Shown here: positions 46,892 to 59,162 of the stretch, piece by piece | Layout: the number at the start of each line of letters is the position of its first letter | How positions within the stretch are numbered: the stretch's first letter is position 1 | NCBI GenBank assembly: GCA_030686995.1 | Contig: CM060687.1 | Span: 172,589,090-172,653,089, forward strand | Direction of reading: 5' to 3' | From: Artemisia argyi | Lineage: Eukaryota; Streptophyta; Magnoliopsida; Asterales; Asteraceae | DNA length: 64,000 nucleotides | Made by a program: the position numbers and the translations under genes | The notes under the pieces: generated by a model | What the model was told of the DNA's origin: nothing | The model's input: the letters and a program-made list of their open reading frames with translations, nothing else | Database searches by the model: none

Positions 46892-47808
46892 CTAACTTAA
46901 GCAATGAACAGCATAGGAGATGTCAGGTCTAGTAACAGATAAGTAAATAAGTTTTCCAACCAACTTTTGATACTCAGTCATGTTAGATAAGAATTTATCA
47001 TTCTCAGTCTCAACATGACTCAAAACCAAATTCTGCTGCAAAGGAGTAGCAGCAGGCTTACAAGCCAACAAACCATACTCATGTAATAAGTCCAAACAAT
47101 ACTTTCTTTGAGAAAGACAAAGACCAATATCATTATTTAAAACTTCAATTCCCAAAAAATACTTGAGTGGACCAAGATCTTTGATCATAAATTTGGAGTT
47201 TAGAAAACTTAAAAACTTCTCAATTTCATCAACATTGTTACCAGTGATAACAATGTCATCAACATACACTAGTAACGCCAAAAAACTCCATTAATATCCT
47301 TAGTGTATAATAAATAATCATTTAGACTTTGTTTAAAACCATTTTCCACCAAAGCAGTGGTAAGTTTTTCATTCCACTGCCTTGGAGCTTGTTTTAGCCC
47401 ATACAAAGACTTATTCAACTTACACACCCTAGTTTCATTTTTATCATAATACCCTGGAGGTAATTGCATATACACATCTTCATACAAATCACCATATAAG
47501 AAGGCATTATTAACATCCAGTTGAAATAAAGGCCACTTGTTAGCAACAGATAAGGCAATTAAACACCTAACAGTAACCATTTTCACAACAGGACTAAAAG
47601 TCTCCTCATAGTCAATCCCTTCTCTCTGATTAAACCCTTTAGCAACAAGTCTAGCTTTATATCTATCAACCTCACCAGAAGACTTATACTTAAGTTTACA
47701 AATCCATTTACACCCAATAGCAAGTCTACCATCAGGCAACTCACACAACTCATAAGTATTGTTCCTATGTAAAGCTTCCATTTCTGAATTCATAGCTTCT
47801 TTCCGCAT
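46892..47808 (-). pseudogene. Copia reverse transcriptase segment
   Basis: 47808-47269 holds [34 protein letters not shown] and [14 protein letters not shown]. After a frameshift near 47275, 47281-46892 holds the YVDD catalytic box, then FLGIEVL and KYCLDLLHEYGLL. A +1/-1 shift is needed to join them. Confidence 0.9.
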
Positions 47809-48617
47809 AGGATTTTAAACAGCCTCAGACAAAGTCTTAGGTTCACAAGCCTTATTGAGTGTGGTAGAAAAACACATATTAACTCTGGAAAGATTGGTAT
47901 AAGAAACATACTTTTCAAGACCATACTTCACATTACTTCCAACAACAAAGTCATTAAACCTAACTGGTTGACTTCTATTTCTATTAGACCTCCTAAGACT
48001 AGGTGGTGCTTCCATTTGAACATGATCCTCACCATTGTAAATAGTTTGACTATTGCCCTCAGAGGTGATAGTTTCTTCTATCTGGGTTGCTGTGGTTGCC
48101 CCTCCATCATTGACTGTATTGATACAGTCTCCTGGAGGTACCATCCCACTACCTTCTACATTAGAAGGGTCCCCCTCCTCATCATTGGGACTTTCAGTCC
48201 TTTAGATGTCAAAAAAGTTTAGATTGTTTACTCTACCTTCATCACAGTTTGATTCTAAGATGTTAACACTTTCAGGTTCATTTAAAGTACTTGAAGATTT
48301 CATTTTAAAAGGAAACACAGTTCATAAAATCTCACATCTCTTGAATAAAAAATAGATTTACTTTCCAAACCATACAACTTATAAGCCTTTTTGGTAGTAG
48401 AAAAACCAATTAAAACACATTTTTTAGATTTAGAATCAAACTTATCATTTGAAGTTAAAACAGTAGAGTAGCATAAGCATCCAAAACATCTGATATGAGA
48501 GAGACTAGGATCCTTACCATACACTAAAAAATAAGGGGAAGCACCAGATAAGACAGAGGAGGGAAGCCTGTTAATAAAGTACACAACAGTTAAAACACAT
48601 TCAGGCCACATATTCAA
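47809..48617 (-). pseudogene. Copia integrase C-terminal part and linker to RT
   Basis: 48617-48300 encodes INRLPSSVLSGASPYFLVYG and FGCLCYSTVL, then GFSTTKKAYKLYGLES, the conserved C-terminal block. After a frameshift, 48144-47815 encodes the acidic linker and SLRRSNRNRSQPVRFNDF before RT. A stop lies at about 47812. Confidence 0.83.
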
Positions 48618-49120
48618 TGGTATCCCCCATGAAACATAAGACTCCTAGCCACATTAAGAAGGTGTCTATGTTTCCTTTCAGCAATCCCATTTTGCTGAGG
48701 AGTATAGGCACAAGAAGTTTGATGGATCATACCAAGATCATTGAAAAGTTTTGACACATTATTATTAACAAACTCTGTCCCATTATCAGACCTTATGATC
48801 TTAATTCTTTTATTAAACTGAGTAAAGATAAGTTTTATAAAACTTTCAATATAATGTGTCACTTCAACTTTTGACTTTAGTAGATAAACCCAAACAACTC
48901 TACTAAAATCATCCACTAAAGTTAAAAAATATTTGAAACCATCTTTACTAGTGACCCTATAAGGGCCCCAAACATCACAGTGAATTAAGTCACCAACAGA
49001 TTCAGTTTTATGTTCACTTAATGGAAAAGGTTTTCTAGTTTGTTTGGCCTTATGACAAATATCACAAGGTGAGACATGATCTACCTTTTTAAAACCAATT
49101 TTATTCCCCAAAACAGACAA
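48614..49120 (-). pseudogene. Copia integrase zinc finger end and catalytic core
   Basis: CDICHKAKQTRKPF closes the HHCC finger. The core has HCDVWGPYRV (first Asp), RSDNGTEFVN (second Asp) and TPQQNGIAERKHRH (Glu region), so the D,D-35-E triad is visible. An in-frame stop lies at about 49121-49124, before the methionine used as the segment start. Confidence 0.9.
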
Positions 49121-50074
49121 GACTTAGTTAGCAGGGTGACCAAGCCTTTGGTGCCATAACTCATTAGAAACATGACAAACAAACACAGAGTTGCATATAC
49201 CAAGACTGGACTCACCATAAGTATTCATATCAAACAAGTAAAGTCCCCCAGACTCACTACCAGTCCCCACAATCTTGCCCTATTTCAACTCCTGAATATA
49301 ACATTTATGTTCATCAAACCCAACAAAGAATTTACTATCCTTGATCATTTTATTAACAGACAAAAGACTAACATTATAAGCAGGAACAACAAGAACATCT
49401 AACAGAACAACACCAGTAGTCAACCTCAGACTACCAATGGCAGAAATTTTGGCAACAGTCCCATTGGGATGTCCAACAGTAAGCATAAGGCTAGAAATAT
49501 CAACCACATTAAACATGTTTTTAGTGGAATCAGTCATATGCTGATTAGCACCAGAATCAATAACCCATCCAAGAGTAACATTATAACTCACAGAACCAGT
49601 TTTAGCACAAAAAAATCTATCAATATTCAAGTTAAACTGCACATTATTATTCACAAAAGTGGATTTCATACCTGCCATACTAGCAGAAACATTAGTAGAG
49701 GGTTTCTCATTGATAAGACTCAAGAGCTTCATCATTTGATCATTAGTAAAAGACCCAGTCATAGAACCAGATGAAGTAGATGGAAGAGACACTTCTGCAT
49801 TAGCATTAAACTTTTTGACAGCAGCAGATTGTTTAGACAAATTAGGATTTCTCCTAACAAAATTGTTATTAGAGTTTGAATTGTTATTGGTCTTAGTAAC
49901 AAATGCAGCAGGTTGGACCTTACTGTTAGAACCAGAGCTAGGGTGGAGTCCTCTATGAGACTCCTCCCTAGAGACCACATTAAAAGCCTCTTTAACATCT
50001 GGTAAAGGGTCTCTAGCAAGAACATTACTTCTAATTGTTTGATACACTTCATTTAAACCCATAAGAAACTGCAT
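49121..50074 (-). pseudogene. Copia gag C-terminus and aspartic protease
   Basis: It starts with FLMGLNEVYQTIRSNVLARD, the end of the UBN2-type gag core, followed by an N/S-rich stretch with no CCHC knuckle that I can find. The protease has VIDSGANQHMTDS (active site DSGA) and VLVVPAYNVSLLSV. The frame stops at about 49280 and integrase follows after a gap of about 160 bases with further stops. Confidence 0.83.
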
Positions 50075-50606
50075 AAGTCTGATAATTAAGTTGATTATGT
50101 TTCAACACACCCTCATGGGCATCACAAGTACAAGCAGGCAACAGAGTCAAAGTATCAAATTCCTTCCATAGAGAATTCAACTTATGATAATAATCAGGCA
50201 CAGACAATTTACCTTGTTTAAGACCATTAATTTTGCGAATAACATTAAAAATAACAGAACCATCAATCTTATCATAAGTCTCTTGTAATTCATCCCAAAC
50301 CTCAGAAGCAATTTCTGAGTAAACCTGCCCTAAGTACAACTCAGGGGACAAAGACCCAAGAATCCAGCCAAGAACAATGGCATTACATCTCTCCCATTGC
50401 TGGGCTAGCATAGGACTAGTCACAGGTTTAACACAAGACCCATCAACAAACCCCATCTTATTTTTTCATTTTAAAGCAATTTTCATAGCAGAAGACCACA
50501 TCTTGTAATTAATTTTAAAAGGCACAATGGAAACACTAGAACTATCACTAGATTGCAAGTAAAGAGGATTACCAGCATCCAAAGCACTAATCAACACCTC
50601 AGCCAT
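50049..50606 (-). pseudogene. Copia gag N-terminal segment
   Basis: Begins MAEVLISALDAGNPLYLQSS at 50606, has WSSAMKIAL, then TGA in place of an amino acid near 50467, and continues in the same frame with KMGFVDGS, VWDELQETYDKIDG and LNSLWKEFD (UBN2 gag). A frameshift around 50060-50074 leads into the next segment. Confidence 0.8.
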
Positions 50607-51269
50607 AAGAGAAGTAATAAAACAAGCAGATAACAACAGATACTAAAGAAATAACAAGAAATACCAGACAGATACCAGCCAGCTAACAATAACCAAGAAA
50701 CAATTAAACAACTGAAATAACAACAAGAAATACCAAACAAATACCAATTAACTAACAATAACCAAAAAAAAAACAATTAAACAACTAAAAAACACAAAAA
50801 AACTCACACCCAATTCAACTGCAGTGCCCAGTTTAACACCTGTCTGTGGGAAGAGCAGGTTTCCGTACCTCTCAAGAAGGCAGGTCAAGATGTTACCCAC
50901 GTCATTTGCGATGTTACAACTATGACACTCAGGGAATTAAGAGAGGGAAAGCCTTACAGTGCTATGAGATACGCAGCGGAAGAAATAGATCACCAACACT
51001 CTTGATTCACTTAGTTAAGAGTGTTAGTAACCAAGAAAGAGCCCCAATAACATCTCACGAACCACCAGAACCAAGATCCCCAAATCGACAAATTAGGGTT
51101 TCAAGAAACCCTAACTGACAAATCCAAGAATCACCTCAAAACCAACGATTAACACTACGGCCATTGAGATAACAGCCACAATAGAGCCCAATAGAACTCA
51201 AATCAAGAAACCCCCAAAATCGAGACCAAACCCTAGAAACCCTAATATCAAGAACCAACGTTGATCAAA

Positions 51270-51287
51270 GCTGTGGCTCTGATACCA
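51270..51287 (-). other. Primer binding site of the RLK2 Copia
   Basis: Minus strand TGGTATCAGAGCCACAGC begins right at the LTR end. It matches initiator methionine tRNA. Confidence 0.92.
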
Positions 51288-51810
51288 TGTAAAAACTATG
51301 AATCTAATACCAAACACAACCACAACACAACTGATTCACCCAGCCAACCACCCCTTAGTGAAATCTTTTATTAACTGAATATGCAAGAAGATGAGTCCAC
51401 AAAACGTATGCTCATCAAACAAGATACAAAGGAAATAGTTGTCCCCTTCAGAAGGATCCAACTATCACACTACAAGAACCAGATTACAATAAATCCTCAC
51501 TACAACTCTCAATACTGACTACCAAACTATAACCTGATCAAGATGATCAGAAAGTTACCAGAATATCAATACCAGACCAACAACAACTAGAGAAAGAGAT
51601 GAAAGTATGTGAGAAAAGATAATACGGCTGAATGAATGAGAAGCTAGGGTTGGGTATAGCTCATATAGAAGCTAATTATACTTCAACCCCTGAAGAATCA
51701 TCAACCTAACAAAACAAGCTAAAAATACAACATTAGAGAAATATGACATAGTAAGTCCCTTGACTTATTATGACTAAACATGAGCTTGCACAAGTTAACA
51801 TATTCCAACA
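51288..51810 (-). repeat. 5' LTR of the RLK2 Copia
   Basis: Starts TGTAAAAACTATG, ends ATATTCCAACA, followed by TAAAG, which restores the kinase reading sequence AAGCAATATGCC. Confidence 0.95.
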
Positions 51811-54402
51811 TAAAGCAATATGCCTACAGAACTGCACTTGTACATCATATGTAAATACGGATATCAGAGGCGAAGGAAGTGGTTGCTTGCTTTGGTTCAA
51901 TGACCTATTAGATATCAGGGCATCCTCGAGGGGTGGTCAAGATATATTCGTGAGAATGGCTTCCTCTGAATTAGGTAACTACTTGAATACATTATGCTTT
52001 GTTCATGTTTGTTTCAAATAATGAAAAAAATTATATATATACATCTACTATCATGTAATCTTTCAGGTTACTTTCATGGTTGTTATGAGTCTGTCAGTTG
52101 ATTAACGATGTTGTTTTTGACTTTTCGTGTTAAGATCATGCACTTGCTCCGTCAGTTTTCAAAAAGGATGGAGGAACAAACATCAAAATCATCGTGATTG
52201 GAGTCTTTTTGGCGGTTTTTGTGATAAGTTTGAGCACATGGTTGTGGTATGCTTGGAGAAAAAGACATCTTTCACCACAAACTGAGGAAGGTAAGATGTT
52301 TGTAGAGTTTTAGCAATAAAGTGTTCAGAATCGATTTAAAAAACTACCTAAAGTAATAAGTATGTTAAATGATTCAGAACAGTCTGTATTCTGAGAGCAG
52401 GTTCAACCAGTTTGACAGGTTTTGTATTATTAACGCACATGGGGGTTAAAAAATGTAGGTGAAAGTGGGAGAGAAGCCATGGTGCTACCATTGTTTAGCT
52501 TCTCTAGAGTAGCTATAGCTACTGCTGATTTTTCACTCGATAATAAACTTGGAGAGGGCAGATTTGGACCGGTCTATAAGGTAAATGAAAAATCTTATTC
52601 ATTTGAATTCAGTTTGCTGAGTATAGCGTCACATTATGATTCGTTCATTTGATTTAATTGTTAGAGCAACATTCTAATTCATTATAGATAACAAAATTAT
52701 GAAGCTAAAATGTTCAAGTGTGCCACTGATACAAAGAAATATGAATGATAGTTACCTTTGAATTTTGTATAGTTTTCACATATAAACTGGTAATCTTTAG
52801 GGTATGCTAGAAGATGGGCAAGAAATTGCAGTTAAACGTCTCTCAAAGAATTCCAGTCAAGGAATTAATGAGTTCATGAATGAAGTTATATGCATTTCAA
52901 AACTTCAGCACCGGAATCTGGTCAAGCTCCTCGGATGTAGCATCGAGGGTGACGAGAAGTTGCTGATATATGAATACATTCCAAACAGAAGCTTAGACGA
53001 GTTTATATTTGGTCAGTATCATATAATTTCTATTAAATCGACAATAGTAACTAACTACGGTAGGATACTTTGAACAACTAAACCCACAAGATGTGCAGAT
53101 AAAAGGAAAAGGACACTCCTTGATTGGTCAAAGAGAGTCAACATCATCAAAGGAATTGCGCGAGGACTTCTTTATCTTCATCGAGATTCACGATTAAGAA
53201 TCATTCACAGAGATCTTAAAGCTAGCAATATTCTACTAGATGTGGATATGAACCCAAAAATATCAGACTTTGGGATAGCTAGAAGCTTTGGAGGAAATGA
53301 AACTGAAGCTAACACCGACAGAGTTGTTGGTACCTAGTAAGATACAGCATTCTGGTTCATCTTCATTCGCTTTTTGTTAAGTTCGTTATTTAAGACTTGA
53401 AAACATTACTCTATGTAGCGGTTACATGTCACCAGAGTATGCGCTAGATGGTATTTTCTCATTAAAGTCAGATGTTTTCAGCTTTGGTGTATTAGTGCTG
53501 GAGATTGTGAGTGGGAAGAGAAACAGGGGATTTGTTCATTCTGAGCATAACAATAATCTTATTGGACATGTAAGTTGCTTGATTTTCAAATTTATCCGGC
53601 ACAACTCTACTGCCTAATAATAAAATCCGCATTTATATTTAGGCATGGACGATGCATAGTGAAGGAAAGTCAATGGAACTCCTGGATTCAAGTTTTGCTG
53701 AGCTAAGCAATCCATCGGAAGTTTTAAAATTGATAGAAGTTGGCTTATTATGTGTACAACAAAGTCCAGAAGACAGGCCAAACATGTCCTCGGTGGTTTT
53801 CATGTTAGACAATGATGGTGCATTGCCAAAACCTAAACAGCCAGCATTTTTCATAGATAGGAACTTACTCGGTACTGGTTTCTCTCAAACTTCTTGTCCA
53901 ACAAGTTCTAGCAATGGCTTAACTTTTACAGAGATAGCTGCCCGATAACTTATGATATGTCCGTTCTTGCATTCCTTTTCTTCTTACCTTCATGTACACG
54001 CTTATATATATATGTCTGTTCCAAACTTTATTTGTTATGATATCAATTCCAAAAATCATTTAGGACTAGACAAACATCATTATTGGGGAGGAAACCATTC
54101 CTTGATTCCAATTCTCACACACCAAACATGCCCTAAGTGTCTACTTCTAAGTTTCAAACAATCAAAACGTTTTTCAAAAAAAGATAAATAGTAGACAGTT
54201 GCTAGTCCATGACTACAACAAAAATAGCAAATCCAGCCAGAGCGAGGTAACTTGTCTACAAAAGCCATGTATAGCGTTAAATGTTGAGTACATTGAATAA
54301 GGTCATATTGAAATAATGATCAAGAAAGAACAAAACTTTGACTTGCAATAACAAGTTGTTTACAAACTTAAACTACCATCTTTTTATGGCATATAGTTCA
54401 GA

Positions 54403-55950
54403 CTACAATTCTGTGAAGCAAGTCAAACCATAATACACGTCTAGTTCTGGACTCATCTGGCTTGGTTGTTTAGCCTGATTTTTTTGTTGATTATGCTCGG
54501 GTAACTTGAGTACATCTTCTTTAAGTAAAGGCTGCAATTCTTTCTATGCTAACTTAAGCACCTTAGGATTGGTGGTTTCGAAGTATGCGCATACTACCTC
54601 GGCACTCGAAAAAGTTTTGCACCAACAATCAGTTTACATATTCTGGCTCTCTTTAGAGGTGGAGACATGGGAGGTTTGAGTAACGGATCAACAATTAGTG
54701 TGTGGGTCAGATTGAAATGAAACACTTGTTGTGATAAGTAAACACATTTTGTTTGAATTACAAACTTAAAACATGAAAACTTTTTCATTGACAACAAATC
54801 TTTTGGACTTTTTTTTTATTTTTTTTTCATTTATTTATTTATTTTTTCACTTATAACCGATAGAAGCACCCATTACGATACAATACAAAGAGAGCAATAA
54901 TATAAAGGCTCTAAGAAAAATAAATATGGTTAAGTTACCTGTGACCTTGGGCCCTTTGAAAACTTTCTCCCATAAAGTAGATGCGAAGGATGGTGATTCT
55001 AGTATTAATTTTCTTATTGTCCTGCTTGAATGGAAGTTTTCTAGAAGGTGTTCCGCTTATTCCTCTTCTGATTTAGCGGTTGCTATGACAGATGCTATAG
55101 CTTCGTGCAAAGAAGCCAACTTTTCATCCAAATGTTGGCTAAGAATGTTGTCTGCACCCCCTAAAGCAACCTAGATTCAAACCACATTGATGCAATCACG
55201 TATGGTGTGAAAGAAAAATTGTCAACAGATATATATGCAAATAAGCACATACATTTCTTTTTTGTAAATGTAGCTAGCTGTTGATATTATTAGTTTATTA
55301 CCTCAAACAAGACCTCTCTTCCATGATTTGATCTAAGCAATTCCTCGGCACTCTCGGTACATGCATCAATGAGACTCTGTATAAATAAGCAAATGTAAAC
55401 ATTGATTGTGTGGGTTGTTTGTTTAAAACCGTCAAAATTGGATAACAAAAAACATAACATTTATTTATAAAAGATTTGTCTTTTTGAGAAATAGGAGTAG
55501 AAGTTTGTCAAATCAGATCTAATAAAGATGTAATATGTAAACTTTAGTTTATCCTTGAATAATCACTTTAGTTGCAGCTTGTATGAAACTGCATATTTGA
55601 CCGTAAAATAATTATTATCCGAACCTCAGCAAGTCCACTATCAACCAACAACTCTCGTCTTTGTAAAGCAGGATCCTTTTTACCACCAGTTACAGATTTT
55701 ACAGTTTCATCTGCTGCATCATTCATGTCCTCATCACCTTCAGCATCTGAAGACTTGGCTTCGGTTTCTGCTTCTGCGTCACCCTGATGCAAATAGAATG
55801 TAATTCAGAAAATATTACATCATTTTGTTTTACAAAAAAGACCAAAAAGTCAAACACAAAAATTACCATCGTTAATAAAGAAGGTACAGATAAATCCAAC
55901 AAAGACAAATCATCTGGGCTAAGATAATGTGAGCAATTTGGATGAAGAAG
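54403..55950 (-). pseudogene. Pumilio homolog 24-like gene, five 3' exons (copy C)
   Basis: Minus-strand exons, all phase 0 with GT-AG borders where checked: 55950-55867 (LLHPNCSHYLSPDDLSLLDL), 55783-55625 (GDAEAETEAKSS... then DPALQRRELLVDSGLAE), 55376-55302 (SLIDACTESAEELLRSNHGR), 55170-54939 (GGADNILSQHLDEKLASLHE through NFHSSRTIRKLILESPSF), 54597-54403 (YFETTNPKVLKLA and onward). The order and motifs match the CPL domain end of plant Pumilio 24 / PUF6. Broken by TAA in EEE*AEH, a 16-bp deletion near 54953, and TAG in place of Lys at 54544-54546. The 5' exons with Pumilio repeats are missing because a Copia begins at 55962, 11 bases upstream of the first visible exon. Confidence 0.82.
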
Positions 55951-55961
55951 CTGCAATAAAG

Positions 55962-56704
55962 TGTTAGAGTTTGACAATCAAAGTACACATATTGCGGAAG
56001 CTTAGGATCAAGTAATAACACGTATAAAGATTAACTAAAACATAAATAGAAAACATACCCGATGCACTTCAAATAAACCTTGATTCTTGTACAATTAGAT
56101 CAATGATAAACCCCTTACCGTTTTGTTTATCGATCTCTTGATAATTACTAAAGTAAGTAATTACCTCGTTCTTGTACACACAAACTACCAACGAATAAAG
56201 GTTTGATGCAAGTAAACAAAACACTTAATATTTTTGTTATGGAAAAATCGATCCAACCCTATGGGGGGGGGGGGAGAACCGATCGGCCACAAGAAAACAA
56301 GGAGAAGAGAAAAGGTTTTAGGGTTGTGTGTGTGCACAAAAGATGTGAAACCCTAATCCTTGGCCTTGTATATATACTAGGTGATTCCTTGGAGCTCAAG
56401 TCAAGCATGGGTCGACCCATATGGTTGGGTTCGACCGGCCATAGTAACCCAAAGGGGTTCTAGAACTTTCTTGACTCCCAAGTTACACTCTAGTCCTCGT
56501 TCTCTTGTCCCTTAATAATAATTAATACTTACGTTTAATATTAATGATTATTTAGTCCCTTAAGTGTTTATAAATATATATATACGATACATTTAACATA
56601 TATATATTTATTTACATTATTCTTGTTTGTAAAGTGTGCAATCCCGAGGTCTCGGGTTCGATACTAGACATTTACTAATTAATATTTATACGTAACTTTT
56701 AACA
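55962..56704 (-). repeat. 3' LTR of the young Copia
   Basis: TGTTAGAGTTTG...AACTTTTAACA. Inserted in a Pumilio-24 intron with TAAAG at its outer left side. It contains an AT-rich TATATATATACGATACAT block near 56574. Confidence 0.93.
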
Positions 56705-57503
56705 GCTCCCACTCGTATATCTATTAATAGTAAAATGACACTGGTTAGCGTCTTGCAACACTCCAATGCCCCTAGTTCGACCTGAGCTAGGTTTCCTGGA
56801 AAACCTTTAATGATTCATCATTATTATTATCCTTTCGCCTCTAATACTACATTAATAAAGATGTGAGGTTCTTTATTAAATTCTGTTTCTCGTCTCTTTA
56901 TGATTGAACAAAATTACCAAAACATCTGAACGTATTCCAGATAGACTTTGGGCGTGGCCACGCAAACATTTTGTCAACCCTACGAGGGGCCCAGCAGTAT
57001 TAAACTTCTAAACAAATCAGAAGGAGCGAATTCTCTCTTGACTACAAGAATAACCCATGAACTTTGCAACATTCTGAAAACAACCCTTATGACTTCCAAT
57101 TACGGTAAGCGGTAGATTGCTCCACAAAATGCACTACATCCATGACACTTATCTGGTATCTCAAGTCTGAGGATAACTATTAAATATGATTCTCACAATA
57201 AATTTAAATCATATTGTTGGGATAAGTCCAATACTCAATTCATTGAATATCATGTGAAATTGGTATGACTGCGCATCAATATACTTTCAAGTATATCCTA
57301 AACCAATACTCAAAATTGTCTTAGTTTAATGATATTCCCATATCATTAATCGACAACGGACAATTTAGAATAATAAATTATTCATGGATCTTAAACATGA
57401 AAATATAGGATATATTATTAATAAGACAATGAATAAATAAACATAACCAATATTTTATTTCAGTAAATATTAATAATTGTACATTACATCCTTTATCCAA
57501 ATA
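56705..57503 (-). other. PPT and 3' untranslated region of the young Copia
   Basis: On the minus strand GAGTGGGAGC precedes the LTR (PPT, 56705-56714). The rest is non-coding and is the part shared with the LARD-like element. No ORF. Confidence 0.8.
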
Positions 57504-59162
57504 CTAATCACAAATGGGCATGAAACTATCAGCTAATTTAAGTCCTATTCCTTCAGCATGCTTGTAAAGCTTGGTGCCAGGTAAAGGCTTTGTAAATTGA
57601 TCAGCTAAGTTTTCATCTGTGTGAACTTTGAGCATTTCGATTTCACCTATCTCAACTTGTTCTCTGACATAGTGGTGCTTAATCGGGAAATGTCTGGTGC
57701 CTCTCATGATTCCAGGTTCATTGGCAAATGTAATTGCGGCTGAGTTGTCACAATACATTTTTATAGGTCGCTGAATCGAAGGCATAACCCCAAGCCCTGA
57801 AACAAACTTCCTAATCCAAACAGCTTCCATTGCAGCTTCTGAAGCAGCTATATACTCACTTTCTGCAGCAGACATCGCCAGTACACTCTGCTTTTTGCTC
57901 CTCCAATCAACAGCTCCTCCATTAATGACAAAGACATAACCCGTCTGAGACTTCGTATCATCTTTATCACCTTTCCAAGAAGCATCGCAGTAACCTGTTA
58001 CATCAAGCTCTGCAGATGGAGTACCCCCATATACTAAGAACATCTCTTTAGTAGCCCTAAGGTACTTAAGAATATTCTTAACAGCAGTCCAGTGTTTTTC
58101 ACCTGGGTTCTGCTGATATCGACTGGTTAAATTCTGAGCAAACGCCACATCAGGCCTTGTGCTTTTTACCGCATACATTATAGATCCCGCAGCCGAAGCA
58201 TAAGGGACTCTCTTCATGCGTTGCACCTCTTCGGGTGTTGAAGCACAAACTTTGTTGCTCAAGCCATGTTGCTCTTGCATCGGCAAATATCCTTTCTTGG
58301 AATTTTGCATACTGAATCTCTTCAATATTTTATCAATGTAAGCACTTTGGCTTAATCCAATTAATCGCTGAGATCTATCTCTATATATCTTGATTCCCAG
58401 AATAAATGCAGCTTCCCCTAGATCTTTCATAGAAAAACAACTTCCAAGATATTCCTTAACCTTTTGTAAACTTGGAATGTCATTCCCCATGATCAATATG
58501 TCATCGACATATAATATAAGGAAAATTACATTACTCCCACTAGCTTTGTGATATACACATGGCTCATCAAGATTTTGAGTGAATCCATACTTCTTAATTT
58601 CACTATCAAATCTTTTATTCCATTGTCGTGATGCTTGCTTTAATCCATAAATGGATCTCTTAAGCTTGCATACACGATCTGGGAATTCTGGATTCACAAA
58701 CCCCTCAGGTTGCGCCATATAGATGTCTTCATCTAGGCGACCATTTAAGAAGGCGGTTTTGACATCCATTTGCCAAATCTCATAGTCATAGTAAGCGGTT
58801 ATGGCTATAAGAATCCTAATTGCCCTTATGTCAGCTACAGGAGAAAAGGTCTCCTCATAGTCAACACCTAAAGTTTGAGTATAGCCTTTAGCTACCAAAC
58901 GGGCCTTATAGGTGTGTACAATGCCATCCATATCAGTCTTCTTCTTGTAGAGCCATTTACTCCCAACTAGCTTGGCACCCGGAGGTAGGTCTACTTCTTC
59001 CCAGACTTCATTATCTTTCATGGATTGCATTTCCCCATTCATAGCTCCCTGCCATTTTTCTTTTTCTGGACTATTCATGGCAGCTTTATAACTTGTAGGT
59101 TCATCAAGATCCCCTATCAAGTTGTCATCACACTCCATGTTTAAACATAGACGTGTAGGAGC
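57504..59162 (-). pseudogene. Copia reverse transcriptase and RNase H
   Basis: 544 codons from MECDDNLIGD at 59138, uninterrupted to the stop at 57504. RT has [11 protein letters not shown] (about 78-88), MDVKTAFLNG (first catalytic Asp, about 124), YGLKQASRQW and the YVDD box at 210-213. RNase H has GYCDASWKG (about 382), SAAESEYIA (about 423) and MYCDNSAAIT (about 461), ending with LADQFTKPLPG. All catalytic acids are present. It is in frame with the upstream ORF and separated only by TAG at 59163-59165. It has no promoter or PBS of its own, so it depends on that TAG being read through. Confidence 0.93.

Larger units (their letters stand above)
45774..51810 (-). mobile_element. Copia LTR retrotransposon in RLK2 exon 1 (6037 bp)
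   Basis: LTRs 45774-46297 (524 bp) and 51288-51810 (523 bp), TGTAAAAACT...TTCCAACA, with about 3% difference by eye. The target TAAAG is duplicated at 45769-45773 and 51811-51815; RLK1 shows the empty site near 17968. A PBS for initiator Met tRNA lies at the right LTR and a PPT (GAGAGGGGG) at the left LTR. Order on the minus strand is gag, protease, integrase, RT, RNase H, as in Copia. Multiple frameshifts and stops disable it. Possibly the Ale-type lineage. Confidence 0.95.
44657..53948 (+). pseudogene. S-domain (G-type lectin) receptor-like serine/threonine kinase, RLK2, split by a Copia
   Basis: Same seven-exon gene as RLK1. Exon 1 is 44657-45773 plus 51816-51974. Exons 2-7 are 52135-52290, 52441-52580, 52801-53011, 53099-53336, 53419-53569 and 53643-53948, with lengths equal to RLK1 for exons 3-6. 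Exon 1 carries lectin, S-locus and PAN domains but has TAG at 45545-45547, a small frameshift near 45565, loss of a few bases near 45697, and the Copia. The exon 3 acceptor is CAT where RLK1 has CAG. The kinase itself is open throughout: [27 protein letters not shown] and a complete C-terminus ending EIAAR. The apparent TAG after VVGT is the exon 5 splice donor. Confidence 0.9.
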
